Made by a program: the position numbers and the translations under genes. This document shows positions 1 through 7,380 of a stretch of 64,000 bases of DNA, piece by piece. The notes under the pieces were generated by a model. That model was not told where the DNA came from and did no database searches. It worked only from the letters and a program-made list of their open reading frames with translations. Every line of letters starts with the position of its first letter. Position 1 is the first letter of the stretch. The DNA comes from Streptomyces sp. BK239 (GTDB taxonomy: Bacteria > Actinomycetota > Actinomycetes > Streptomycetales > Streptomycetaceae): NCBI RefSeq assembly GCF_004217285.1, contig NZ_SHKS01000007.1, forward strand, positions 1 through 64,000, given 5' to 3'.

Positions 1-63
1 GGGCGAGGCTTCTTCTTCCCCATGCTCTCCATGATGGACATCCTCCCGGGGCTGAACCCCTGA
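1..63 (+). CDS. C-terminal tail of a gene cut by the window edge
   Basis: Frame 1 is open from the first base to a TGA at 61-63 and gives about 20 residues rich in Phe, Met and Pro (ending MMDILPGLNP). This could be the end of a gene that starts outside the window. Nothing identifies the family, and the stretch is too short to prove coding. Confidence 0.25.
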   Translation, partial: GRGFFFPMLSMMDILPGLNP

Positions 64-204
64 TCTCGGATGTCCGCCAAAACGGATCAAGCCCAGAGGT
101 TGTCCGGGCGGTCAGTGACCGCGTATGCGTGGGTCGTACTCCGCCGCTGGTAACAGACCCAGCACTGTGCGGCGTTCTTCGAGCCAGTCAGGGTTCCGCA
201 ACAG

Positions 205-474
205 GGGCTCTGTCGTCCTCGATCACCCCAGTCGCTCCGCACGACGAGTGGAAGAAGCCTGTGCAGGCCGCCGGTGGACGTCCGCTGCTGGTCTACCTCA
301 CTGCGTCCTGAGGAACTTCTGCGACGCCTCGCCGCACGCAACGAACGCCAAGACGCCAATGTCCTGACCGTATCGCCCGAGGCTCTGGGCGCATTCTTCG
401 CTCGGTTCGAACCTCCCGCCGATGACGAGAACGCAGTGACCCACTACGGCGATACAAAGATCATCTACTCCATG
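205..474 (+). pseudogene. remnant of an AAA/P-loop kinase-type ATPase (C-terminal part)
   Basis: Two adjacent frames together give a continuous protein-like stretch. The first reads ...DEWKKPVQAAGGRPLLVYL and hits a TGA near 309. The second, one frame over, reads PEELLRRLAARN then LTVSPEALGAFFARFEPP. This pattern (hydrophobic strand, then an arginine-rich lid with an ARNxRxDAN motif) matches the C-terminal half of small P-loop kinases/zeta-toxin-like ATPases as I know them. The frame change near 305, the missing P-loop half and the loss of coding character after about 470 show a decayed gene. It lies tail-to-tail with the amidase gene. Confidence 0.45.
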
Positions 475-475
475 A

Positions 476-1909
476 TCAGATGGCGCCCTCGGCCATCCCT
501 CGGAGCAGGGGTGCCAGGTATTCGGCTACCACTATCAGGGTCCGGTCCGAATAGGTAGGTCCCACGAGCTGTACGCCGATCGGGAGGCCGTTCGCGTTTC
601 GAGCGACGGGTACGACGAGGCTGGGCAGGCCGACGTGGCTGGTGAGGTTGGCCCAGCCGGTCTGGTCGAAGAAGCTCCGTTCGACTCCGTCGACCATGAA
701 GGAGCGGCTCCCGGCCGGGATCGCCGCGGTGGGAGCAGCGGGGGTAATGAGGACGTCGTGCTGGGCGTCAGCGAAGAACCGATGCCACGTCGCACGAAGC
801 CGGAGGCGCTCCTCGTTGGCGCGGAGCCAGGCGCGGTGTGTCTGCGTGCGGTGACGGAGGATGGCGGCACGTGGGCTCGCGTCATCCGTGTGCAGGTCAC
901 GGGCGGCGGCGAGTTCGGCCTCGCCGGCGTCGTCGTCGGTGGCGGCCGTCGTGGTGGCGTGGAGGAGCTGCTCGAAGAGGCGGAGAGAATCAGCGAAGCC
1001 GACCGGTCCCGCGGTGCGGCGGACGCTCGCGCCGGTGGAAGCCAGCGCTCGTTCGAGGGCGGCGAGAGCATCGGCGGTCTCGCGGTCGACGGGGCAGCTC
1101 GCGTCCTCGGCCCAGACCGCCACGCGGAGCTCGTCCAACGCGCGCCGTGTATTGGGCAACCTGATACTCCAGGGGTTGTTCTCCTCGGGTGCCGGTGTAG
1201 TCAGCGCGGCGAGGAGCAGGTCGAGATCCCGGGGGTGGCGGGCCAGGGGGCCGGGGGTGACCATGTCGCTGCTGGTGATCCATCCCGGCGGTCGGGGGAT
1301 GTGGCCGCGGGCTGGGATGAGTCCGTGGGTGGGGCGCAGGCCGTAGACGCCGCAGTAGTGGGCGGGAAGGCGCAGGGAGCCGGCGAGGTCGCTGCCGAGG
1401 TCGGCAGGGGTCAGGTGTGCGGCGACTGCTGCGGCGGGGCCGCCGGAGGAGCCGCCGGTGGTGCGCTTGGGGTCGTGCGGGTTGAGCGTGGGGCCGAACA
1501 GGGCGTTGTCGGTGTGCAGGTCCTGGCAGTACGCCGGGGTGTTGGTCTTGCCCATGATGACGGCTCCTTGGTGGCGGAGCCGGGCGACCGCGTCGGCGTC
1601 GCGTGTGGGGACGTGGTCGGCGAGGTCTTCCGCGCCGCTCGTGGTGCGCAAGCCGGCGGTCTCGAAGCTGTCTTTGATCGTGAGGGGAAGGCCGTTGAGG
1701 ACGCCGGTGCTCTCGCTGCGGGCGCGGCGTTCGTCGGCTGCGTGCGCGGCGGCTCGGGCCGCGCTGTCGTCGCGCGTGACGACGGCGTTGATCTGGCTGG
1801 CGTCTATCTGGGCGAGGTGCAGGTCGAGCAGTTCGCGGCTGGAGATCTCGCCGCGGTCCAGGGCCCGGAGCTGGACGTGGGCGGGCTGGTGGGTGAGGTC
1901 GTTCGTCAT
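476..1909 (-). CDS. amidase (amidase-signature family)
   Basis: A 477-residue cytoplasmic hydrolase of the amidase-signature family, which hydrolyses carboxamides with a Ser-cisSer-Lys triad. The parts are visible: Lys79 in LPLTIKDSFE, the glycine/serine loop GGSSGG at 152-157 (cis-Ser155) and nucleophile Ser178 in GSDLAGSLRLPA. Leu-Ala replaces the commoner Thr-Gly in the nucleophile loop, a tolerated variant. Length fits the family. The substrate cannot be told; GatA is unlikely because no gatB/gatC is adjacent. The ATG start overlaps the stop of the upstream membrane-protein gene by 4 bases (1906-1909), so it is probably translationally coupled as the last gene of the XRE-ImmA-MAB_1171c operon. 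Confidence 0.9.
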   Translation of the reverse strand: MTNDLTHQPAHVQLRALDRGEISSRELLDLHLAQIDASQINAVVTRDDSAARAAAHAADERRARSESTGVLNGLPLTIKDSFETAGLRTTSGAEDLADHVPTRDADAVARLRHQGAVIMGKTNTPAYCQDLHTDNALFGPTLNPHDPKRTTGGSSGGPAAAVAAHLTPADLGSDLAGSLRLPAHYCGVYGLRPTHGLIPARGHIPRPPGWITSSDMVTPGPLARHPRDLDLLLAALTTPAPEENNPWSIRLPNTRRALDELRVAVWAEDASCPVDRETADALAALERALASTGASVRRTAGPVGFADSLRLFEQLLHATTTAATDDDAGEAELAAARDLHTDDASPRAAILRHRTQTHRAWLRANEERLRLRATWHRFFADAQHDVLITPAAPTAAIPAGSRSFMVDGVERSFFDQTGWANLTSHVGLPSLVVPVARNANGLPIGVQLVGPTYSDRTLIVVAEYLAPLLRGMAEGAI

Positions 1910-3114
1910 GCGGAGACTCGCTCAAGGTGGGGGGCTCGTGCGGGCTGGCGGGGCAGGTGGCGCGCGACGTCGAGAAGAGCGTCGATGTCTTCCATGGGCC
2001 CGGTGGTCTGGCGTTCGAAGTCGGCGAACTCTGTGAGCTGGTCGGGCTCCGGGCGGGCGCCAGCGGCCCTGGCGGCGATTCCGGCGAGGATCTGGTCCGC
2101 TGTGACGGCCGCGGACAGATCCTTTCCGTGAAGCCCTCGGGCCCGGTGACGGGCTTCGCTGGCCTCGCGGACGGCGGCGTCGAGGTACTGGCGGATCACG
2201 AACCGGCCGTCCCGGATCTCGACGGCTCGGCGGTAGAGCCGGATCGAGATACGACGGAAGCGGCGCCGCTGGGCCGGGTCGACCCTGTCGATCGGCAGCT
2301 CGATCTCGGGTGCCTCGCTGTAGAAGGCCAGCCACAAGGGGCGCAGGCCGTAGTAGCTGCGGTACTGCTTGATCCGGTACCGGACGCTCTGGGCCTGGTC
2401 GCTGACGGTGGGCACGAGCCAGCCGATCAGCGTGAGCATGGCGCCGACATCGCCGCAGGTCCAGGCAAAGCCCTCCCATTCCGCGAGGGAGGTGTCGAAG
2501 GCGCCGGCGATCACGTTGCCGATACGGACGGCGCTGTATCCGAGGGTGACGGTCGCGCCGAGGGCGACGATGCGCAGGCCGACGCGGACGGACCCGCGAA
2601 TGCTGCGGCGGGCCAGGCGCCAGCAGGCGCGGGCGAGGAGGACTTCGCCGATGGTGTAGGCCGTGACGTACAGGGTGAGGTACGCGGCGTACCAGTCGTC
2701 GTGCGCGTAGTAGAGCGTGAAGTCGATCGGGTGCGGCGCGTTGGGCGTCAGCAGGGCGAACAGCACCAGCAGCCCGGCGATCACAGCGAAGCCGGTCCAG
2801 AGCCACCGGCGACTGCGCCGGCGGGCTACCTCGGGCGGGGATCCCCAGTAGGTGAGGACCACCTGTTGGCAGGCCAGGAGCGCGACCACGCAGCCCTGCG
2901 CGAGGGGCACGGAGATGTTGACGGTGCCGAGCATGCGGTCGAGGTAGTTCCACATCGGCGTGATGGAGAACAGGAACGAGAGCCCTGACAGTAGGAAGAC
3001 AGCGGCCAGCGCGGCGGAGGCGGGGTCGCGGCGCCGGGTGGGCACGTCCCGCAGGAGGCAGAGGAAGCCGAGCGTCGCGACGACGAGGCTGATCGGGTGG
3101 AGCAGGTCCTTCAC
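1906..3114 (-). CDS. MAB_1171c-type multi-spanning membrane protein (DUF6545-like)
   Basis: A 402-residue integral membrane protein. About seven hydrophobic segments fill residues 1-245 (for example around LVVATLGFLCLL, LAAVFLLSGLSFLF, FAVIAGLLVLFALL and MLTLIGWLVPTV), followed by a charged cytoplasmic tail of about 150 residues. The layout matches the actinobacterial family named MAB_1171c putative transporter, which typically sits next to an XRE regulator and an ImmA/IrrE peptidase, as here. It overlaps the ImmA gene by 4 bases (3111-3114) and the amidase by 4 bases. Transport is only presumed from the name; a sensory or signalling role is equally possible. Confidence 0.8.
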   Translation of the reverse strand: MKDLLHPISLVVATLGFLCLLRDVPTRRRDPASAALAAVFLLSGLSFLFSITPMWNYLDRMLGTVNISVPLAQGCVVALLACQQVVLTYWGSPPEVARRRSRRWLWTGFAVIAGLLVLFALLTPNAPHPIDFTLYYAHDDWYAAYLTLYVTAYTIGEVLLARACWRLARRSIRGSVRVGLRIVALGATVTLGYSAVRIGNVIAGAFDTSLAEWEGFAWTCGDVGAMLTLIGWLVPTVSDQAQSVRYRIKQYRSYYGLRPLWLAFYSEAPEIELPIDRVDPAQRRRFRRISIRLYRRAVEIRDGRFVIRQYLDAAVREASEARHRARGLHGKDLSAAVTADQILAGIAARAAGARPEPDQLTEFADFERQTTGPMEDIDALLDVARHLPRQPARAPHLERVSA

Positions 3115-3626
3115 GGCCGGGCCTCCCGCCGGCGCAGCAACGTGTGCGTGACCCGGTCCTGGACCGCGTCACCGGAGGACTCGTCGCTGCGCAACCAGCG
3201 GTCGATGATTTGCCGCTGGAGCAGCGAGGCGAGAAGTTCCGTGTCCCGCTCCTCGGCTTCGTCGTACTTGGTGCGTCCCAGCATCATTTGCACGGTGGCA
3301 GGGTCCACGCTGCTGATGAAGGTCGGGGCGAGCGCGGACACCGGGCGGCTTTCGTGGTGGCCGAGCAGCAGGTGGCTGAACTCGTGGGCGATGATGTGGT
3401 CTTGATGCATGGGGCTGGTCCGCGGGTCGTAGAACACGTGGACCGCACTCTCCGTGACAGCACATGCCCCGCACACCGAGGGCGCCTGCTCCCGGGGCTC
3501 TAGAACCACCGTCCGCCCCGTGCGGCGAGAGACCTCGTCGCATAGATCGCGGATGTTGGTGACTTGCGGGAGGTTGAGCTCGGCCAGGAGGTCAGGCTGG
3601 CGGCGCCGCCTGCGTGCAGACCACAT
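3111..3626 (-). CDS. ImmA/IrrE-type metallopeptidase
   Basis: A 171-residue protein with the zinc-metallopeptidase motif HEFSH at residues 81-85 inside HIIAHEFSHLLLGHH, preceded by a strand carrying VHVFYDPR. ImmA/IrrE proteases cleave or control a partner HTH regulator; the partner here is presumably the XRE protein encoded just upstream (gap about 35 bases). The N-terminus is very basic (SARRRRRQ). Residues 120-165 are helical and charged. The downstream 4-base overlap with the membrane protein supports one operon. Confidence 0.85.
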   Translation of the reverse strand: MWSARRRRRQPDLLAELNLPQVTNIRDLCDEVSRRTGRTVVLEPREQAPSVCGACAVTESAVHVFYDPRTSPMHQDHIIAHEFSHLLLGHHESRPVSALAPTFISSVDPATVQMMLGRTKYDEAEERDTELLASLLQRQIIDRWLRSDESSGDAVQDRVTHTLLRRREARP

Positions 3627-3661
3627 TGCATTTCCTTGATCATTTACTGAACTGAAGCTTC

Positions 3662-4093
3662 TTACGTGCCAGTTGAGGGCGGCAAGCCTTCTGATTTCCG
3701 GACGCTCTCAACGACCCCGAGGACGGCATCCTTCCCGTCAGCGGACATGTCGGAGAGACGGAGGAGAACGTTCTTGATCTTCGCGTCGCGGAGCAGGGCG
3801 AGCAACTCAAGCTCCTGCACGGTCTTTTCAGCGACCACGTCGTCGAACCAATAGGCAGGATCCACTCCGAAAAAGGCTGCGAGTGCTTCGAGGTGACGCT
3901 TCGTCGGATTATCCCGTTGCCCCGTCCGCAGGAGCCACAGGTACTGGCCCGACACGGTTCCGAGCCCACGCTTCTCCATCAGCTCGGCCACTTCAGCGTT
4001 GCTGTAAGGGCCTCGTTCGGGCGGGTGCACCGTGTCGAACAGGCGGTTTAGGCGATCCATGAGCCCCTTGGGGCTCACCTGACCTTCGGTCAC
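3662..4093 (-). CDS. XRE-family helix-turn-helix regulator
   Basis: A 143-residue regulator and first gene of the leftward operon. Residues 25-75 hold an XRE-type HTH (NAEVAELMEKRG, then GQYLWLLRTGQRDNPTKRHLEALAAFFGV), followed by the frequent PAYWFDD segment and a C-terminal helical region that could bind the partner protein. In this family the HTH protein usually represses its own operon and is relieved when the ImmA partner acts on it; that is inferred from family knowledge. The 890-bp gap upstream, shared with the divergent replication-like gene, would hold its promoter. Confidence 0.85.
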   Translation of the reverse strand: MTEGQVSPKGLMDRLNRLFDTVHPPERGPYSNAEVAELMEKRGLGTVSGQYLWLLRTGQRDNPTKRHLEALAAFFGVDPAYWFDDVVAEKTVQELELLALLRDAKIKNVLLRLSDMSADGKDAVLGVVESVRKSEGLPPSTGT

Positions 4094-4982
4094 TCTTTCA
4101 TGATCCTTTCCCGGGCGGGCTTCGTCGTCACTTCAGCCACCCTACCCCGCCATAAACACCAGTTTGACGCGCCGATCACCTGTGTGGAAAGTTCTTCCCC
4201 ACCAGCACGTTTCCGCGTGGCGCGTACCGCCCGCTTCAGGTCGGCCTGTCCGTTTTTACCGGCAGGAGCATGCCGGCGGCGTGGCGCGAGCCACAATCGC
4301 CCAGCGAGAAGGTTACGTCTGGCGCATAAGGCTTTGATTTTCGACCGGAAAGCGCGGAGACGACTGTGGAAACACCTCAACCACATCGCTTTTCCGCCGC
4401 GGGGAATATCAGACACCCCCTCCAGTTCGGACAAAATGGCACATTCTCGGCGTTCGACGCAACCGCGGCAACGGTGCGCGTCGACGCGAGGGCACACCCT
4501 GCCAGGGCCTGTAGAGACGGCTGCAGCGCACGACCATTCGGTTACTCACTGCAACCAGTACAGAGATTAAGAACCAAGTCTGGATCTTGACACGGGTGCG
4601 TGCGTATGTTCGTCGTCCCCGGGCAGCCCGCCTGCGGCGACGAACGCGAGGAGAGCGCGAGCACCGACCGGACCGCGAAGGTCCACAAAACAGCGACGGC
4701 GCCCGAGAGCGGTAACTCGCGGACGCCGAACGCGAAGCGGCGTACCCGCCCCGGCAAGGGCGGAGATTGCCCACCATCACCACGTTGAGTCCTTCCGAGG
4801 GGCGCATCAGCGTGGCAACACTGCAAAGGGGAGTATCGCATGCCTCCTGTCCTGCGCAAAAGGCCCTTCCGCCTGGCCTGCGCGGCAACCACGTCCGCCT
4901 CGGTGCCTCAGTGCCCCGAGCCGGACCGGACCATCCTGGCCCCGGCGAGCCGCCGGGCCCGCCCGCTCGTCGGGAGCAGCCG
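4094..4982. promoter_or_regulatory. 889-bp divergent intergenic region
   Basis: No convincing gene is seen. It separates the leftward XRE operon from the rightward replication/mobilisation operon and is AT-richer near 4290-4400 than the flanks. A perfect TTGACA hexamer lies at 4587-4592. An inverted repeat GTTCGTCG...CGACGAAC spans 4608-4645 with a 22-base loop and could be an operator or hairpin. Several reading frames cross the region, but their translations are Arg/Pro/Ser-rich without family features. Plasmid origins often sit beside the replication gene, so an origin here is possible, but I see no iteron array in this stretch. Confidence 0.4.
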
Positions 4983-5876
4983 ATGAGCAGCGAAGCCCGC
5001 GAGTGGGTATGGGAGCACAGCTCCAGTCGAGGGGCCGCGCGCCTGGTCCTGCTGTCGATCGCCGACCGGGTGGCCGACGATCAGTGCATCTCCTGGGCCT
5101 CGCTTTCCAGCCTGGCCAAGCGCACCCGTGCCTCGGTCTCCACGGTGCGCGAAGCCGTCGAGCGCCTGCTCGCGGCCGGCGAGCTGGAGCAGCTCGATGA
5201 CCTCGTAGGGCCGCAGCGCAGCACGGTCTACCGCCTGCCTCTCGCCGCCGAAGCGGTTGCCCAGGCCCAGCACGAGGAGCAGGAGGACGGCGACACGGCG
5301 GTGGCAGACGAGCCCGCCGGCCCCGCGAAACTCCGGCTCTCGGCTCTGCGGCGGTACGGAATCCGCCCGCGTGAGGTGCCGGAATCCCCCGCGAGGGTCC
5401 GGAAACCGGCAGTACCGGAAACCGGCAGGTCGAGGCGGAAACCGGCACAGCGACGTACCGGCTACCGGCACAGCGATGTACCGGCCACCGGCACACAGAA
5501 CCGTAGTGAACCTGATTTGAACCGGAGGTACAGCAGTGGTGGTGCTGCCGTCCTCTCGGCTGCCGAGTGGCAGGTCGACCCCGCCACCCACACCTGGGCC
5601 CGCCAGCAGGGGCACCTCGACCGCCTCGGCGAGGAGGGTCTGCGGGCTGCCGACGCGAAGTGGCGTGCCCATCGGGCGGGCCACACCCCGAGGCCGGCGG
5701 AAGCCTGGGCTGCCGACTGGCGCTCCTGGGTCGCCCGGGAGCACGCCCCCAGCCGCCCGAACCTCTACGCCGTGTCCGGCAAGAACACCGCCGCACCGGG
5801 GGGCATGACGCGGACAGAGGCCCACACCGCCGCCCTGCTGGCCGCCCTCGACGAGCCGACCGGAACGGAGGGCTGA
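4983..5876 (+). CDS. winged-HTH protein, possible plasmid replication initiator
   Basis: A 297-residue protein. Residues 1-90 form a helix-turn-helix/winged-helix domain of the kind found in plasmid Rep and helix-turn-helix_36 proteins (LVLLSIADRVAD, then ASLSSLAKRTRASVSTVREAVERLLAAGEL). The centre is low-complexity and basic and is encoded by tandem ACCGGC-rich repeats. The C-terminal 100 residues look helical with conserved tryptophans (TWARQQGHLDRL, AWAADWRSWVAREH). I chose ATG 4983, with GGAG just upstream, because the longer frame reads as non-coding before it. It heads a tightly packed operon that ends with the relaxase. A role in replication is inferred from domain and context only. 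Confidence 0.65.
   Translation: MSSEAREWVWEHSSSRGAARLVLLSIADRVADDQCISWASLSSLAKRTRASVSTVREAVERLLAAGELEQLDDLVGPQRSTVYRLPLAAEAVAQAQHEEQEDGDTAVADEPAGPAKLRLSALRRYGIRPREVPESPARVRKPAVPETGRSRRKPAQRRTGYRHSDVPATGTQNRSEPDLNRRYSSGGAAVLSAAEWQVDPATHTWARQQGHLDRLGEEGLRAADAKWRAHRAGHTPRPAEAWAADWRSWVAREHAPSRPNLYAVSGKNTAAPGGMTRTEAHTAALLAALDEPTGTEG
5399..5498. repeat. iteron-like ACCGGC repeats inside the HTH gene
   Basis: Units of the form CCGGAAACCGGCAG (5399-5412 and 5415-5428) lead into CGGAAACCGGCACAGCGACG, then ACCGGCACAGCGATGTACCGG (5464-5484) and CCACCGGCACACAG (5485-5498). Two 21-base units differ only at one C/T. The repeats encode a degenerate basic peptide, so protein selection alone does not demand them. 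In several linear Streptomyces plasmids the origin lies in or beside the rep gene with iterons, which makes this a candidate initiator-binding region. Confidence 0.55.
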
Positions 5877-5878
5877 CC

Positions 5879-6577
5879 GTGGACCGCCGCGAAATCGCCG
5901 CCCTGCTGGCCTACATCGGCCGACTCGACCCCCGCACCATCCGCACCGACCAGGGCGAAGCGCGCGACCAGCTCGCCCAGTGGCACGAGCTGCTCGGCGA
6001 GGTGCCGATGGCCACCCCCCACGGCTGGGACGTCCGCGTCGCCGCCCGCCAGCACATCCGCACCTCGCCGTACCAGATCCTGCCCGCGGACCTGGCCCGT
6101 CCCTGGGAGAACTACCGGCGCGACCGCCTGGCGAGGCACTCCGACCCCACGCCGTCCGTCGACCCCGACGACCAGGCCGCCTGGACCGCCGAGCTGGCCG
6201 GCACCCGCCGCGCCGTTGCTGCTGGCACCGCGCAGCCCGCGCAGGCCCGAGCGATCACCAGCGGTCGCGACGGAGTCGACCCGACGCTGGAGGCGCGGCT
6301 GCGGGAGATCGGTTCCTGCATACCGCCCGCCGCCCGAGCAGCCCTCGTGCCCTACCGGCCCGCCCGCGCAGCCCGTGAGGCCGCTGTCGCGCAGGGGCTG
6401 CCCGACGCCCTGAGCGTGCGGTGCGAGTGGTGCCTGGCCCAGCCTGGCGAGCCGTGCCGCCGCCGGAGGATCGGTCCCGACGGCGGAGCCCGCGGGACCA
6501 CCCCGCGCGCCACCCCGCACCCCGGCCGCCTCGACCTCGCCGCCGCCCAACAGGCCCAGCAGCCCGCCTTGGCCTGA
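5879..6577 (+). CDS. plasmid protein with C-terminal phage/plasmid-type zinc finger
   Basis: A 232-residue protein starting at GTG, two bases after the previous stop. The N-terminal 110 residues are helical (VDRREIAALLAYIGRLD..., WHELLGEVP). The C-terminus has a CxxC-x(6)-PC arrangement, CEWCLAQPGEPCRRRR, followed by a conserved TPHPGRLDLA. This matches the short zinc-binding module seen in many Streptomyces phage and plasmid proteins, where a later His completes the site. No enzymatic domain is recognisable. Position between the HTH and WhiB genes suggests a plasmid-maintenance or regulatory role. Confidence 0.75.
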   Translation: MDRREIAALLAYIGRLDPRTIRTDQGEARDQLAQWHELLGEVPMATPHGWDVRVAARQHIRTSPYQILPADLARPWENYRRDRLARHSDPTPSVDPDDQAAWTAELAGTRRAVAAGTAQPAQARAITSGRDGVDPTLEARLREIGSCIPPAARAALVPYRPARAAREAAVAQGLPDALSVRCEWCLAQPGEPCRRRRIGPDGGARGTTPRATPHPGRLDLAAAQQAQQPALA

Positions 6578-6738
6578 TCGGCGCATCCGGCGCGTACACC
6601 CCCTCCGGTGCACCGCCACCCGACACCACCATCCCGCACCGGCTGCGGCACACGCCCACGCGCCGCAGCCGGCAGCCGACGCCGCACCCGCCGAGCACCG
6701 CCCTCGCCGGCGGCGCGGCAGCACATCGGAGACCCGCC

Positions 6739-7380
6739 TTGCGCCACATCACCACCCACGACGCGCCGACCACCGGCCTGCGCGGCATCGGAGACACCAG
6801 CTGGCACACCCGCGGAGCGTGCCACGGCATGGACGTCGAGGACGCCGACGCCGTGTTCTTCCCCGGGCCCCGGGATCACGAGGAGATCGCGGAGGCGAAG
6901 GAGCTGTGCGGCTGGTGCCCCGTACGCCGCGAGTGCCTGGACTTCGCCCTGGAGAACGTCCTCAAGGAGGGTGTCTGGGGCGGTCTCACCGAAGCCGAGC
7001 GGCGCCCGTTGCACGATGGCCTGCACCAGCGCCTGGACTACCGACGCGTGACCGCCTTCTTCCAGGGGCGCGACGTGCACCTGACCGAGGCCGAGCGGCA
7101 GGTCGTCATCGACCACGCCTACGTCCGGGGCTGGCGGCCCGACCGGCTCGCCGCCGCCCTGCAGATCAGCCACAAGCACGCCCGCGACCTGCTCCGGCAG
7201 GCCGCCAACAAGGTCCTCGACCGCGACCGCAACTACGGCGTGCCCCGCCCCGAGAGGAAGCGGAAGAAGACCTCCAAGGCCAAGGGCACGCCCGCGCCCG
7301 CAGCTCCCGGCACTCAGCAGCCGGCAGGCCGCCCGGCGGCGTTTGCCCCGGTGCACGCCCCTCTCGGAAAGGCAGCATGA
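6739..7380 (+). CDS. WhiB-like iron-sulfur regulator with C-terminal extension
   Basis: A 213-residue WhiB-family protein. The four cluster cysteines are visible in RGACHGMD and LCGWCPVRREC, and the family G(V)WGGL turn follows (GVWGGLTEAERR). A further 100 residues contain an HTH-like stretch (RPDRLAAALQISHKHARDLLRQA) and end in a Lys/Ala/Pro tail, so it is longer than typical 80-120 residue Wbl proteins and may combine two DNA-contacting parts. TTG 6739 is preferred because GGAGA lies 6 bases upstream and the frame before it is low-complexity. Its stop overlaps the next ATG (ATGA, 7377-7380). Confidence 0.85.
   Translation: MRHITTHDAPTTGLRGIGDTSWHTRGACHGMDVEDADAVFFPGPRDHEEIAEAKELCGWCPVRRECLDFALENVLKEGVWGGLTEAERRPLHDGLHQRLDYRRVTAFFQGRDVHLTEAERQVVIDHAYVRGWRPDRLAAALQISHKHARDLLRQAANKVLDRDRNYGVPRPERKRKKTSKAKGTPAPAAPGTQQPAGRPAAFAPVHAPLGKAA

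Noticed and set aside
635..2131. 498-codon open frame on the plus strand opposite the amidase
   Set aside because: It is a GC-driven antisense shadow. The amidase signature motifs on the minus strand are complete, and the plus translation is Gly/Ala/Arg/Val-rich with no domain.
4090..4497. 135-codon minus frame upstream of the XRE gene
   Set aside because: The translation is irregular and basic, there is no ribosome site, and it lies in the likely promoter region.
5765..6724. 319-codon minus frame opposite the zinc-finger gene
   Set aside because: Shadow frame. The plus strand carries the recognisable zinc finger and coupling to the next gene.
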